Under the pieces are notes generated by a model that saw only the letters and a list, made by a program, of their open reading frames with translations, made no database searches and was not told the DNA's origin. From Cereibacter azotoformans (GTDB lineage Bacteria > Pseudomonadota > Alphaproteobacteria > Rhodobacterales > Rhodobacteraceae): a stretch of DNA of 64,000 bases. Shown here one piece after another: positions 1-8,045 of this stretch. The first letter of the stretch is position 1. Each line of letters starts with the position of its first letter. The translations under genes were made by a program, and so were the position numbers. The stretch covers positions 1,240,001-1,304,000 of the forward strand of contig JAGFXX010000001.1 of assembly GCA_017599285.1 (NCBI GenBank). The letters are read 5' to 3'.

Positions 1-118
1 GCGGGCCGAGGTGGTCGCGTTGCGCGATGGGGCCGAACAGGCCTGCGCCCTCATGCAGCAGACGATCATGGTGATGCGCCATCGGGGCGAGAAGCGGGAG
101 TCCGGCGCCGCCGGCTGA
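1..118 (+). CDS. C-terminal end of an unidentified protein (partial, cut by window start)
   Basis: An open frame enters from the left edge (first whole codon at base 2) and stops at TGA 116-118, giving about 38 residues that end in ...RGEKRESGAAG. The piece is mildly amphipathic and charged at the end, with three methionines in a short stretch (MQQTIMVM). It is too short to assign to a family. It converges on the monooxygenase gene, whose stop lies only 12 bases further on, so there is no room for a separate terminator. Confidence 0.5.
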   Translation, partial: RAEVVALRDGAEQACALMQQTIMVMRHRGEKRESGAAG

Positions 119-130
119 CCCCGCCGCCTC

Positions 131-1303
131 TCAGGCCGCGGTCACGTCGTAGCCATAGAGCCAGTCGAACCGGCGCAGCGTGGGGCCCGGCAGCAGCCGC
201 GAGCCGAGGCGCAGGCCGAGATGCGCGATCTCGCGGATGGGGCTGCGCAGGTGATAGGCCCAGGCGTTGTTGTTGGCCGCCTGCACCACGCGGCAGCAGC
301 GCGGCACGCGGCGCGCCTGATACTCGGCCAGCCCGCCCATGACGTTCGAATGGCGGGACAGGCATTCGGCCAGCACCCAGGCATCCTCGAGCGCCATGTT
401 CGCCCCCTGCGCGAGGAAGGGCAGCGTCGGATGGGCCGCGTCGCCCAGGATGGTGGCATGACCGCGATACCAGGTGTGGGCCACCGGATGGCGGAAGAGC
501 CCCCAGAGCCAGACGTCCGGCACCTGCTCGAGCCAGTGGCGCACGCGCCCGTTGAAGCTGGCAAAGGCCAGCCGCAGGTCCACCGGATCGTCACGGAGGT
601 TCCAGCCCTCCTGCACCCAGCGCTTGCGTTCCTCGACCGCCACGATGTTGCGCATCGTGCCGCCGCGCATCGGATAGCTGACGAGGTGGCGCCCCTCGCC
701 CATATGGACCTCGGCCACCACCGGCTCGCCCGGAGTGGCCGGGATCACGGTCCGCCAGGCCACCTGGTTGGTGAAGAAGGGCTGCGCCGGCCCGTTGAGT
801 TCGGCGCGCACCAGCGAATGAAGCCCGTCCGCCCCGATCAGCAGGTTGGGCGTGTATTCGGCCCCCTGCGCCGTCACCAGCCGCGGCTTCGGACCGCCGA
901 GATCCACCGCCTCAATCTTCTGCAGGAGCCGGATCTGCACGCCCGCATCGCGGGCCCCGGTGGCGAGAAGGTCGATCAGGTCGGCCCGGTGCATCAGGTG
1001 ATAGCCCTGCCCCGGCCGCAGCCGCGCCAGATCCAGCTTCAGCACCAGATCGCCGCCCACGCCGTTGCGCAGTTCGACCGCCTGCGCGCGCATCGACGCC
1101 GCCTCGAGCGCGTCGCCCATCCCCAGCGCGCGCAGCACGGCCGCCCCGTTGGGCGAGATCTGCAGGCCCGCCCCCACTTCGCGAATCGCCTCGGCCTGCT
1201 CCAGCACGGTGACGTCGGCCCCGCGGAGCGCGAGCGCCCGGGCCACCGCCAGACCGGCAACGCCGGCCCCGAGGACGGTGACCTCGGCATCCTTCAGGCT
1301 CAT
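131..1303 (-). CDS. FAD-dependent monooxygenase, salicylate hydroxylase-like
   Basis: About 390 residues, the usual length for class A flavin aromatic hydroxylases (UbiH/salicylate hydroxylase family). These enzymes use FAD and NAD(P)H to put one oxygen atom on an aromatic ring. The N-terminus has the Rossmann FAD motif VLGAGVAGLAVARAL, the middle has GADGLHSLVR (the DG motif that contacts FAD and NAD(P)H), and the later GDAAHPTLPFLAQGANMALED is the ribityl-binding GD motif. I start at ATG 1303 because GGAGG lies 7 bases upstream; the longer ATG at 1318 would put that ribosome site inside the gene. The substrate cannot be read from the sequence; salicylate is only the closest family name. Confidence 0.82.
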   Translation of the reverse strand: MSLKDAEVTVLGAGVAGLAVARALALRGADVTVLEQAEAIREVGAGLQISPNGAAVLRALGMGDALEAASMRAQAVELRNGVGGDLVLKLDLARLRPGQGYHLMHRADLIDLLATGARDAGVQIRLLQKIEAVDLGGPKPRLVTAQGAEYTPNLLIGADGLHSLVRAELNGPAQPFFTNQVAWRTVIPATPGEPVVAEVHMGEGRHLVSYPMRGGTMRNIVAVEERKRWVQEGWNLRDDPVDLRLAFASFNGRVRHWLEQVPDVWLWGLFRHPVAHTWYRGHATILGDAAHPTLPFLAQGANMALEDAWVLAECLSRHSNVMGGLAEYQARRVPRCCRVVQAANNNAWAYHLRSPIREIAHLGLRLGSRLLPGPTLRRFDWLYGYDVTAA

Positions 1304-1322
1304 CGGGATCCTCCACATGCGA

Positions 1323-1349
1323 ACGCCGGACCGCAGAATGGTCCGGCGT
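1323..1349. other. Perfect 10-bp hairpin with a T-run on the + strand side
   Basis: ACGCCGGACC and its exact complement GGTCCGGCGT flank a 7-base loop, and CAGTTTTTG follows on the + strand. In the minus direction it sits between the end of dksA (1401) and the ribosome site of the monooxygenase (near 1311). As a terminator its T-run points to the + strand, where no gene lies upstream. On the minus strand it is a strong hairpin just before a translation start. Confidence 0.55.
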
Positions 1350-1400
1350 CAGTTTTTGCGCCCGGAGGGCCGAAGGGCAAGGCGTGAGGCGCGGATGCGC

Positions 1401-1877
1401 CTACTCGTCGCGGTGGACCCGCTCGCGCCGCTCGTGCCGCTCCTGCGCCTCGAGGGTCATGGTCGCGATCGGACGCGCGTCGAGACGCCGGAGCGAGATG
1501 GGCTCGCCCGTGACCTCGCAATAGCCGTATTCGCCGGCCTCGATCCGCCGCAGCGCGGCGTCGATCTTGGCCACCAGCTTGCGCTGCCGGTCACGGGTGC
1601 GAAGTTCGAGCGCGCGGTCGGTTTCCTCGCTCGCGCGGTCGGCGATGTCGGGGACGTTGCGGCCGGATTCCTGAAGCCCCTCGATGGTCTCGGCGCTCTG
1701 GTCCAGCAGTTCCTGTTTCCAGTTGAGAAGTTTGCGGCGAAAATACTCCAGTTGCCGCTCATTCATGAAAGGTTCGTTTTCGGCGGGGCGATAATCGTCA
1801 GGCAGAAAGATCTCTGCTTTCATGGCTGCTGCTCTCTCTTGCAGGCCGGCAGGCTCCGAAATGTGGTTCACAGTCAT
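1401..1877 (-). CDS. dksA: DksA-family transcription factor with a single-cysteine finger
   Basis: 158 residues. DksA binds the secondary channel of RNA polymerase and, with ppGpp, retunes promoters such as those for rRNA and amino-acid genes. A long coiled coil spans roughly residues 38-110, with the tip residues D77, D80 and A82 in NVPDIADRAS matching the E. coli D71-x-x-D74-x-A76 tip. The globular end reads GEYGYCEVTGEPISLRRLDARP: C120 is kept, but the other three zinc cysteines of E. coli DksA are gone. This fits the functional R. sphaeroides DksA I recall from the literature. The start at 1877 has GGGAG at 6 bases; an in-frame ATG at 1823 has only a purine-rich stretch. Confidence 0.88.
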   Translation of the reverse strand: MTVNHISEPAGLQERAAAMKAEIFLPDDYRPAENEPFMNERQLEYFRRKLLNWKQELLDQSAETIEGLQESGRNVPDIADRASEETDRALELRTRDRQRKLVAKIDAALRRIEAGEYGYCEVTGEPISLRRLDARPIATMTLEAQERHERRERVHRDE

Positions 1878-1946
1878 CCGGCGCTCCCTTCAATGCGGCT
1901 CATCTAGCGCAAGCGGGGGCCTTTGTCACTAGCTGCCTCGCCGCCC

Positions 1947-1974
1947 TTGCGACGGATTCAACCTGTGCTATCCT
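1947..1974 (+). promoter_or_regulatory. Candidate sigma-70 promoter for the moxR operon
   Basis: TTGCGA (1947-1952) and TATCCT (1969-1974) are 16 bases apart and end 35 bases before the moxR ATG. The intergenic region also serves the divergent dksA gene. Match by eye only. Confidence 0.4.
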
Positions 1975-2009
1975 GTCTCAGCAATTTCCCACAAGGTGAC
2001 GTGACGTAA

Positions 2010-2849
2010 ATGAAATTTTCATCCACCTCCTCCTACGTCGCGACCGAGGATCTTGCCGTTGCCGTCAATGCGGCCGTCACGCTCCAGCGGCCGCTTCTGG
2101 TCAAGGGCGAGCCCGGCACCGGCAAGACCGAGCTTGCGCGGCAGGTGGCCGGGTCGCTGGCCATGCCCCTCATCGAATGGCATGTGAAGAGCACCACCCG
2201 GGCGCAGCAGGGGCTCTACGAATATGACGCGGTCAGCCGCCTGCGCGACAGCCAGCTCGGCGACGCGCGCGTGCATGATGTGAAAAACTATATCCGAAAG
2301 GGCAAGCTCTGGCAGGCGTTCGAGGCTCCCGGCAGGGTTGTGCTGCTGATCGACGAGATCGACAAGGCCGACATCGAGTTTCCCAACGACCTTCTGCAGG
2401 AACTCGACCGGATGGAGTTCCACGTCTATGAGACGGGCGAGACCGTGCGGGCGCAGCATCGGCCGGTGGTCATCATCACCTCGAACAACGAGAAGGAACT
2501 GCCCGACGCCTTCCTGCGCCGCTGCTTCTTTCACTACATCCGCTTTCCCGATCTCGAGACGATGCGCGCCATCGTGGCCGTGCACTTCCCCGACCTCAAG
2601 GAGCAGCTTCTGACCGCGGCCCTGACCCAGTTCTACGAACTGCGCGAGGTGCCGGGGCTGAAGAAGAAACCCTCCACCTCCGAGGTGCTCGACTGGCTGA
2701 AGCTGCTGCTGGCCGAGGATCTCTCGGCCGAGGATCTCCGGCGCGACGGCCGGACCCTGCTGCCGCGGCTGCACGGGGCGCTGCTCAAGAACGAGCAGGA
2801 CGTGCATCTCTTCGAGCGTCTGGCCTTCATGGCGCGGCGGCAGGGGTGA
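2010..2849 (+). CDS. MoxR-family AAA+ ATPase
   Basis: 279 residues. MoxR AAA+ proteins act as chaperones that work with a von Willebrand A partner to insert metals or activate and remodel enzymes. Walker A is GEPGTGKTE near residues 34-42, Walker B is VLLIDEIDKAD near 110-120, and sensor-type IITSNNEKELPDAFLRRCFF with the arginine finger follows. The AAA lid helix domain ends the protein. The likely vWA partner is encoded at 4900-6084, three genes downstream, which is an unusual spacing for MoxR/vWA pairs. The ribosome site is weak (AAGGTG about 12 bases before the ATG). The substrate is unknown; a link to the molybdenum hydroxylase at 57.7-62 kb is possible by family analogy with CoxD/CoxE but is not shown. 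Confidence 0.85.
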   Translation: MKFSSTSSYVATEDLAVAVNAAVTLQRPLLVKGEPGTGKTELARQVAGSLAMPLIEWHVKSTTRAQQGLYEYDAVSRLRDSQLGDARVHDVKNYIRKGKLWQAFEAPGRVVLLIDEIDKADIEFPNDLLQELDRMEFHVYETGETVRAQHRPVVIITSNNEKELPDAFLRRCFFHYIRFPDLETMRAIVAVHFPDLKEQLLTAALTQFYELREVPGLKKKPSTSEVLDWLKLLLAEDLSAEDLRRDGRTLLPRLHGALLKNEQDVHLFERLAFMARRQG

Positions 2850-2872
2850 GCGGCCCTCAACACGGGATGGAC

Positions 2873-3325
2873 ATGTCCGACACACTCGTCCTGCGCCCCA
2901 TTTCTGCCGAGGACGAGGCCGCCTGGCGCCCCGTCTGGCAGGGCTATCTGCGGTTCTACGACACCGAGCTGCCCGAGGAGGTGCTGGCCTCGACCTTCAC
3001 GCGCCTCACCTCGGGCGAGCCGTCCGAACCACGCGGCATCCTCGCCTGGAAGGGCGGCGTGGCGGTGGGGCTCGTCCATTACCTCTTTCACCGCCACTGC
3101 TGGCGGGTCGAGAATGTCTGCTATCTTCAGGATCTGTTCACCACACCCGAAGCGCGGGGGCATGGCGTCGGCCGCGCGCTGATCTCGGCCGTCTATGACG
3201 CCGCCGATGCCGCAGGGTCGCCGGCGGTCTACTGGCTCACGGCCGAGAACAACGCCCGCGCCCGCGCGCTCTACGACCGGATCGGACGCAAGTCGCCCTT
3301 CATCCGCTACAACCGGGTGCTCTGA
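2873..3325 (+). CDS. GNAT-family N-acetyltransferase
   Basis: About 150 residues. GNAT proteins move an acetyl group from acetyl-CoA to an amine. The acetyl-CoA pyrophosphate loop is visible as RGHGVGRALI, preceded by LQDLFTTPEA, and the C-terminal AENNARARALYDRIG is the usual last helix. Start choice is uncertain: ATG 2873 gives MSDTLVLRPIS, a typical GNAT N-terminus, and ATG 2867 or GTG 2846 are in-frame alternatives. The GTG would overlap the moxR stop. The gene lies in the MoxR-vWA operon and its stop overlaps the next start by one base (TGATG). The acceptor is unknown; a protein target in the same locus is a possibility only. Confidence 0.82.
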   Translation: MSDTLVLRPISAEDEAAWRPVWQGYLRFYDTELPEEVLASTFTRLTSGEPSEPRGILAWKGGVAVGLVHYLFHRHCWRVENVCYLQDLFTTPEARGHGVGRALISAVYDAADAAGSPAVYWLTAENNARARALYDRIGRKSPFIRYNRVL

Positions 3326-4719
3326 TGCGGCGGCTTCTCCTCGCGGCGGGCCTCGTCCTCTCGGCCTGCGGCGCGGTGCCCGAGGCCGAGGTCGCGATGC
3401 ACCGGCCGCACTGGCTGGTCATCGACCCGCTTCCCGACATGAAAATGTTTACTGGCTCAGCCGCGTCGCGCCCGCTGCGCCCGAACGCCGAGCTTGCGCG
3501 CGACTTCCTCGAACTGACCTTCCAGATGGAGAGTGGCCGCGCCATCGAGAGGATGTCGCGCTTCGAGGCACCGATCACCGTGTCGATGACGGGCCTTGTT
3601 CCTCCCTCGGCGCCGGGTGACCTGACGCGGCTGCTCGCGCGGCTGCGCGACGAGGCGCGGATCGACATCCGCGAGACCGCCGCACCGGCCATGGTCGCCA
3701 TCGAATTCATCGAGCGGCGGCGGATGCAGGCGCTGGTGCCGACGGCGGCCTGCTTCGTGGTGCCGCGCGTGACCTCGTTCGAGGACTACCGGCGGGTCCG
3801 GCGCAAGGCGCAGGTGGATTGGGCCAGCCTCGAGACGCGCGAGCAGGTGGCGATCTTCATCCCGGCCGACACCAGCCCGCAGGAGGTGCGCGATTGCCTG
3901 CATGAAGAGCTGGCGCAGGCCATCGGCCCGCTGAACGACCTCTACCGCCTGTCGGACAGCGTCTTCAACGACGACAACTTTCACACGGTCCTCACCGGCT
4001 TCGACATGCTGATGCTGCGGGTGACCTACGCGCCCGAGATGCGGTCGGGCATGACGCGCGACGAGGCGGCGGCGGCCCTGCCGAAGGTGCTGGCGCGGCT
4101 CAATCCCAAGGGTGGCCGCCTGTCCCAACCTGCGGCCGACGACCCCACGCCGCGTGCCTGGATCGCCGCGATCGAGGAGGCGCTCGGCCCCACGGGCAGC
4201 GACCGCAAGCGGCGAGCCGCGGCGCTCCGGGCGCTGGCCCTCGCGGCGGACGCGGGCTGGCGGGATGCGCGGATGGCCTTCAGCCTGTTCGGGGTGGCGC
4301 GGCTCGGCATGGCCGACGAGATGGAGATTTCGGTTGCAGCCTTCGTCGAGGCGGCCCGGATCTACCGCAGCCTGCCCGGGGGCGCGATCCACGCCGCCCA
4401 TATCGACATGCAAATGGCGGCTCTGGCCCTGTCGTCGGGGGAGGCGGCGGACGCGATCCTCCTGTGCGACCGGGCGATCCCGATCGTGAGGCGCGCCGAG
4501 AATGCCGCGCTGCTGGCCACGCTGCTCATGATCCGGTCCGAGGCGCTGCGCCTCGAGGGCCGGGCGGCCGAGGCGCGGGCCTCGCGCCTCGACAGCCTCG
4601 CATGGGCGCGCTATGGCTTTGGCGACGAGGCCGAGGTGCGCACCCGGATGAGCGAGATCGCGGCCCTGACACCCGGCCGGCTCGCGCTGGCCTCCACAGA
4701 CGGCGGAGACAGCGAATGA
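3325..4719 (+). CDS. DUF2927-family lipoprotein, possible metalloprotease fold
   Basis: 464 residues. The N-terminus MRRLLLAAGLVLSACGA is a lipoprotein signal with a lipobox-like LSAC, so the protein is probably anchored in a membrane with its body in the periplasm. The middle part matches my memory of the DUF2927 family, including CLHEELAQAIGPLNDLYRLSD, where HEExxQ resembles a zinc-protease helix that has lost the second histidine. The C-terminal 200 residues look like helical repeats (many Ala/Leu/Arg helices), possibly TPR-like. The start overlaps the upstream stop by one base, and its own stop overlaps the next start by four (ATGA). Catalytic activity is inferred from one motif and is not established. 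Confidence 0.7.
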   Translation: MRRLLLAAGLVLSACGAVPEAEVAMHRPHWLVIDPLPDMKMFTGSAASRPLRPNAELARDFLELTFQMESGRAIERMSRFEAPITVSMTGLVPPSAPGDLTRLLARLRDEARIDIRETAAPAMVAIEFIERRRMQALVPTAACFVVPRVTSFEDYRRVRRKAQVDWASLETREQVAIFIPADTSPQEVRDCLHEELAQAIGPLNDLYRLSDSVFNDDNFHTVLTGFDMLMLRVTYAPEMRSGMTRDEAAAALPKVLARLNPKGGRLSQPAADDPTPRAWIAAIEEALGPTGSDRKRRAAALRALALAADAGWRDARMAFSLFGVARLGMADEMEISVAAFVEAARIYRSLPGGAIHAAHIDMQMAALALSSGEAADAILLCDRAIPIVRRAENAALLATLLMIRSEALRLEGRAAEARASRLDSLAWARYGFGDEAEVRTRMSEIAALTPGRLALASTDGGDSE

Positions 4720-4880
4720 TCGTTCTGGCAGGCGCGGTTCTCGGAGCCTTCATGGGTGCTGCCACCGCCCGCCGGCACGGGGGGCAGCGTCTCGACATGC
4801 TGCAGTATGGCGCGGGCTTCGCCATCGCCTTCGCCCTGATCGGCCTGTTCCTGACCATCCTGATCGAGCGTCTGCTCTGA
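4716..4880 (+). CDS. Small membrane protein, 54 residues
   Basis: Starts at the ATG that overlaps the DUF2927 stop (ATGA) and ends at TGA 4878-4880. The protein starts MIVLAGAVLGAFMGAATARR, a first hydrophobic helix followed by basic residues. A polar linker (HGGQRLDMLQYG) leads to a second helix ending ...LIGLFLTILIERLL. I read it as a two-helix hairpin in the inner membrane. Translational overlap with the upstream gene and a 19-base gap to the vWA gene suggest it is made as part of the same complex. No family recognised. Confidence 0.7.
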   Translation: MIVLAGAVLGAFMGAATARRHGGQRLDMLQYGAGFAIAFALIGLFLTILIERLL

Positions 4881-4899
4881 TGCGCAGCGGGGGCTGCTG

Positions 4900-6084
4900 A
4901 TGTTCCTGCCCTTCTTCGAGACGCTCCGCAGGACCGGCGTGCCGGTGTCGCTCCGCGAATATCTGGGCTTTCTCGAAGGCATGGCGGCCGGTCTCGTGAC
5001 CTACGACGTGACAGGCTTCTACCATCTCGCCCGCACGACCATGGTCAAGGACGAGCGCCACCTCGACCGCTTCGACCGCGCCTTCGCCGAGAGCTTCCGC
5101 GGGCTCGAGACGATCCCCGTCGAGGCGGTGCTCGAGGCGGTGAACCTGCCCCGCGAATGGCTGGAGAAACTGGCGGAGAAGCACCTGACGCCGGAAGAGC
5201 GGGCCGCGGTCGAGGCGCTCGGCGGCTTCGACAAGCTGATGGACACGCTGCGCGAACGCCTGCGCGAGCAGCGGGGCCGGCATCAGGGCGGCAACAGGTG
5301 GATCGGCACCGCCGGCACCTCGCCCTTCGGCGCCTACGGCTACAATCCCGAGGGCGTCCGCATCGGCCAGCACGAGAGCCGCCACCGCCGCGCGGTCAAG
5401 GTCTGGGACAAGCGCGAGTTCCGCAATCTCGACGACACGGTGGAACTGGGCACCCGCAACATCAAGGTGGCTCTCCGGCGCCTCCGCCGCTGGGCGCGCG
5501 AGGGCGCCGCGCAGGAGTTCGACCTCGACGGCACGATCCGGGCCACGGCCGAGCACGGCTATCTCGACGTCAAGACCCGGCCAGAGCGGCACAATGCGGT
5601 GAAGGTGCTGCTGCTTCTGGATATCGGCGGCTCGATGGACGACCATGTGCGGGTGGTGGAAGAACTGTTCTCGGCCGCCCGCGCCGAATTCAAGCATTTC
5701 GAGCATTTCTACTTTCACAACTGCCTCTATGAGGGCGTGTGGCGCGACAACCGCCGCCGCTGGGACGAGCAGACCCCGACCGAGCAGGTGATCCGCACCT
5801 ACGGGCCCGATTACAAGTGCATCTTCGTGGGCGACGCCTCGATGAGCCCCTACGAGATCCTGCACCCCGGCGGCGCGAACGAGCACTGGAACGCCGAGGC
5901 CGGCGAGGTCTGGTTGCGCCGCGCGCGGGCGCAGTGGCCCTCGAACCTCTGGATCAACCCGGTCCCCGAGCCGCACTGGGGCTACACCCAGTCGATCCGC
6001 ATGATCCGCGAGATCTTCGAGGGCCGGATGGTGCCCATGACGCTGGAAGGACTTGCCAGCGGCGTCAAAGAACTCTCGCGCTGA
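4900..6084 (+). CDS. vWA-domain protein, CoxE-like partner of MoxR
   Basis: 394 residues. The von Willebrand A domain is in the C-terminal half: VLLLLDIGGSMDDHVR carries the MIDAS motif D-x-G-x-S, which binds a divalent metal. The N-terminal half (roughly 1-230) is helical and charged, as in COG3825/CoxE-like proteins that work with a MoxR ATPase to mature metal enzymes or remodel complexes. No signal peptide or membrane segment is visible, so it should be cytoplasmic. It closes the operon started by the MoxR gene at 2010; a gap of 186 bases follows before the cytochrome gene. The client protein is unknown. Confidence 0.82.
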   Translation: MFLPFFETLRRTGVPVSLREYLGFLEGMAAGLVTYDVTGFYHLARTTMVKDERHLDRFDRAFAESFRGLETIPVEAVLEAVNLPREWLEKLAEKHLTPEERAAVEALGGFDKLMDTLRERLREQRGRHQGGNRWIGTAGTSPFGAYGYNPEGVRIGQHESRHRRAVKVWDKREFRNLDDTVELGTRNIKVALRRLRRWAREGAAQEFDLDGTIRATAEHGYLDVKTRPERHNAVKVLLLLDIGGSMDDHVRVVEELFSAARAEFKHFEHFYFHNCLYEGVWRDNRRRWDEQTPTEQVIRTYGPDYKCIFVGDASMSPYEILHPGGANEHWNAEAGEVWLRRARAQWPSNLWINPVPEPHWGYTQSIRMIREIFEGRMVPMTLEGLASGVKELSR

Positions 6085-6270
6085 GCCTCTCTGCCGCGGC
6101 CTGACTGTCGTCAATGACAGCCGCCGGTGCCCCCTGCACCCTCACCCCTGTCCTGCGTCCAGGTGGCAGGACGGCGGGAGTTCCCGCCAGCCCGGACTTC
6201 CCGGCGGCGCTCGCTTGCGGCCCGTGCGCCCGTCCGGCCAGTGCGTCACGGCCGCGGGAGGGAACGCGAG

Positions 6271-6669
6271 ATGAAGGCAAGGATGATGGCCGCAACCTGT
6301 TTCGTCGCCCTGTCGGGTGCGGCGCTTGCGGCGGACGGGGAAGAGGCCGGGCGCAACGAATACAGGGCGGCCTGCGCGGGATGCCACGGCGAAAGCGCGA
6401 AAGGCGACGGCCCGGTGGGCCCGATCCTGAACATCGAGATGCCCGATCTTACCAAGCTGTCGGCCGCGAATGACGGGGAGTTCCCGTTCCAGAAGACCTT
6501 CATGATCGTGGATGGCCGCGCGGGTGTCCGCGCTCATGGCGATCCCATGCCGATCTGGGGCGACCGCTTCAAGGCCGAGGCCGCGGTCACGGGCGGCTAC
6601 GCCGCCGAGATCATGGCGCGCGGACGGCTGCTGGCACTGGTCCAGTATCTCGAGTCGATCCAGGAATAG
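6271..6669 (+). CDS. Periplasmic c-type cytochrome, class I
   Basis: 132 residues. The start at 6271 has a strong GGGAGGG ribosome site and gives a Sec signal peptide (cut probably after SGAALA, residue 20). The haem c site is CAGCH (residues 35-39), and M93 in DPMPIWGDRF is the likely sixth iron ligand. It is a single-haem electron carrier or enzyme subunit in the periplasm and would need the Ccm system, part of which is encoded at 22.5-24.9 kb. The frame is open further upstream, but that extension has no ribosome site and would bury the signal peptide. The redox partner is not evident from the neighbours. Confidence 0.85.
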   Translation: MKARMMAATCFVALSGAALAADGEEAGRNEYRAACAGCHGESAKGDGPVGPILNIEMPDLTKLSAANDGEFPFQKTFMIVDGRAGVRAHGDPMPIWGDRFKAEAAVTGGYAAEIMARGRLLALVQYLESIQE

Positions 6670-6677
6670 GGACGCTC

Positions 6678-6708
6678 GGCCCCATCTTCCCGCGCGGGCC
6701 GTGGGGCC
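6678..6708. terminator. Hairpin after the cytochrome gene
   Basis: GGCCCCA (6678-6684) pairs with TGGGGCC (6702-6708), with a small self-complementary CCCGCGCGGG inside. It follows the cytochrome stop by 8 bases. There is no T-run, so it could be an RNA-stabilising 3' end rather than an intrinsic terminator. Confidence 0.35.
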
Positions 6709-6777
6709 GATGCCCTTCCGGCGTCAAGCGGTGGAACGGCCCTTCCTCCGGCGTGCGGGACGCCCCATATTCCTCCC

Positions 6778-7464
6778 ATGCTCAAACTGACACCGCTTCT
6801 CCTTGCCATCGCCTACGGCTTCCTGATGTATCAGTTCTCCGCCTGGAGGACGAAGCGGATGCTCGACGCCCAGTCGCGCCCGCTCGATGAGCCCGAGATC
6901 CTGGAGCTCGCCCGCCGGATGGCCGTGGCGCTCGACCTGCCGACGGTAAAGGTGTCGGTCTTCGAGGTGGACCCCGTCAATGGCCTCGCCGCGCCGGACG
7001 GACGGATCTTCCTCACCCGCGGCTTCCTGCGCAAATACCGCTCGGGCGAGGTGACGGCGGCCGAGCTGGCCTCGGTCATCGCGCATGAACTGGGCCATGT
7101 GGCGCTGGGGCATTCGCGGCGCCGGATGATCGACTTCACCGGGCAGAATGCGGTGATGATGATGCTGGGCGCAGTGCTCAACCGCTTCCTGCCCTTCGTC
7201 GGCATCTGGCTGGCGAACATGCTGGCCTCGGCGCTGGCCGCCCGCCTCTCGCGGCGCGACGAGCACGAGGCGGATGCCTACGCCTCGGCCCTGCTGGTCA
7301 AGGCGGGGATCGGCACCGAACCGCAGAAATCGCTCTTCCGCAAGCTCCACCGCTGGTCGGGGATGAACGGGGCGGCGGTGCCCGCCTGGCTGATGAGCCA
7401 CCCCGCCCTCGACGAGCGCATCCGGCGGATCGAGGAGCGCGAGGCGCGCTGGATCGAGGGCTGA
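6778..7464 (+). CDS. M48-family membrane-linked zinc metalloprotease
   Basis: 228 residues. A hydrophobic N-terminal helix (residues 3-19) is followed by a cytoplasmic or periplasmic protease domain with the zinc motif HELGH (H103, E104, H107) and a downstream glutamate in RRDEHEADAYA, the pattern of HtpX/Ste24-type peptidases. A second hydrophobic stretch lies near MMMLGAVLNRFLPFVGIWLANMLA. It is shorter than HtpX (about 290) and has fewer membrane segments. Probable role: turnover of misfolded membrane proteins. The gene stands alone, 108 bases after the cytochrome gene. Confidence 0.82.
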   Translation: MLKLTPLLLAIAYGFLMYQFSAWRTKRMLDAQSRPLDEPEILELARRMAVALDLPTVKVSVFEVDPVNGLAAPDGRIFLTRGFLRKYRSGEVTAAELASVIAHELGHVALGHSRRRMIDFTGQNAVMMMLGAVLNRFLPFVGIWLANMLASALAARLSRRDEHEADAYASALLVKAGIGTEPQKSLFRKLHRWSGMNGAAVPAWLMSHPALDERIRRIEEREARWIEG

Positions 7465-7502
7465 GACCGCAGCCATTCGCGCAGCGCGAACGGCGCCCCG
7501 CC

Positions 7503-8045
7503 TCAGGCCTGCAGCGCCTTGGCCAGCCGCGGCAGGCGCGCGCGCTTGAGCAGCCCCTTCAGCGCCACCGGCGCGCACGAGATCGCCTCGGCGCGGGCGC
7601 GTGTCTCCTCCACCGCCTCCGCCACCGCCTCGGGATGGAAGGACCAGAGTTCCCACAGGAAGCCGTCCGGGTCGCGCCGCGCGAGCCCCTCGGCCGCAAG
7701 GGTTCCGCGGGGGAAATCGGCGGCGTTGAAGGTCAGGATGGCGTCGGCATGGCCGCCGATCGCCACCGCGAGCACATGGATGTCGCCCTCATCCGGCAGG
7801 TGAAGCCGCGACTCGAGCCCCGGCTGGGGCGGGACCGTGGCGGCGGGAAAGGCCGCCCGCACCGCCGCCACCTCGCTGCGCGCCTGCATCTCGGCCAGCG
7901 GCCCGAGGCGCCGCGTGGCGCGCGCCCATTCCTCGAGGATCCGCTCGGACCAGAGCGGCACGAACAGCCCCCGCGCTGCGCAGCCCAGCAGGATCTCGCG
8001 CAGCACCGTCGGGAACAGCACGCAGGCGTCGAGGACGACCCTCAC
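7503..8045 (-). CDS. PIN-domain protein (putative ribonuclease)
   Basis: 180 residues. PIN domains cut single-stranded RNA using clustered acidic residues and Mg2+. The first, D6 in VVLDACVLFP, is near the start; an E in ERILEEWARA and two aspartates in LPDEGDIHVLAVAIGGHADAI complete a PIN-like set. The start is GTG 8045, which overlaps the stop of the rlmI-like gene (GTGA), so the two are translationally coupled. No antitoxin-sized gene is adjacent, which argues against a simple VapBC toxin. The second half (after residue 120) is Arg/Ala/Glu-rich and helical. Target RNA is unknown; coupling to an rRNA methyltransferase hints at RNA processing. Confidence 0.72.
   Translation of the reverse strand: MRVVLDACVLFPTVLREILLGCAARGLFVPLWSERILEEWARATRRLGPLAEMQARSEVAAVRAAFPAATVPPQPGLESRLHLPDEGDIHVLAVAIGGHADAILTFNAADFPRGTLAAEGLARRDPDGFLWELWSFHPEAVAEAVEETRARAEAISCAPVALKGLLKRARLPRLAKALQA

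Noticed and set aside
7503-8045. PIN-domain gene as a VapC toxin
   Set aside because: No antitoxin-like gene adjacent; instead it is coupled to an rRNA methyltransferase.
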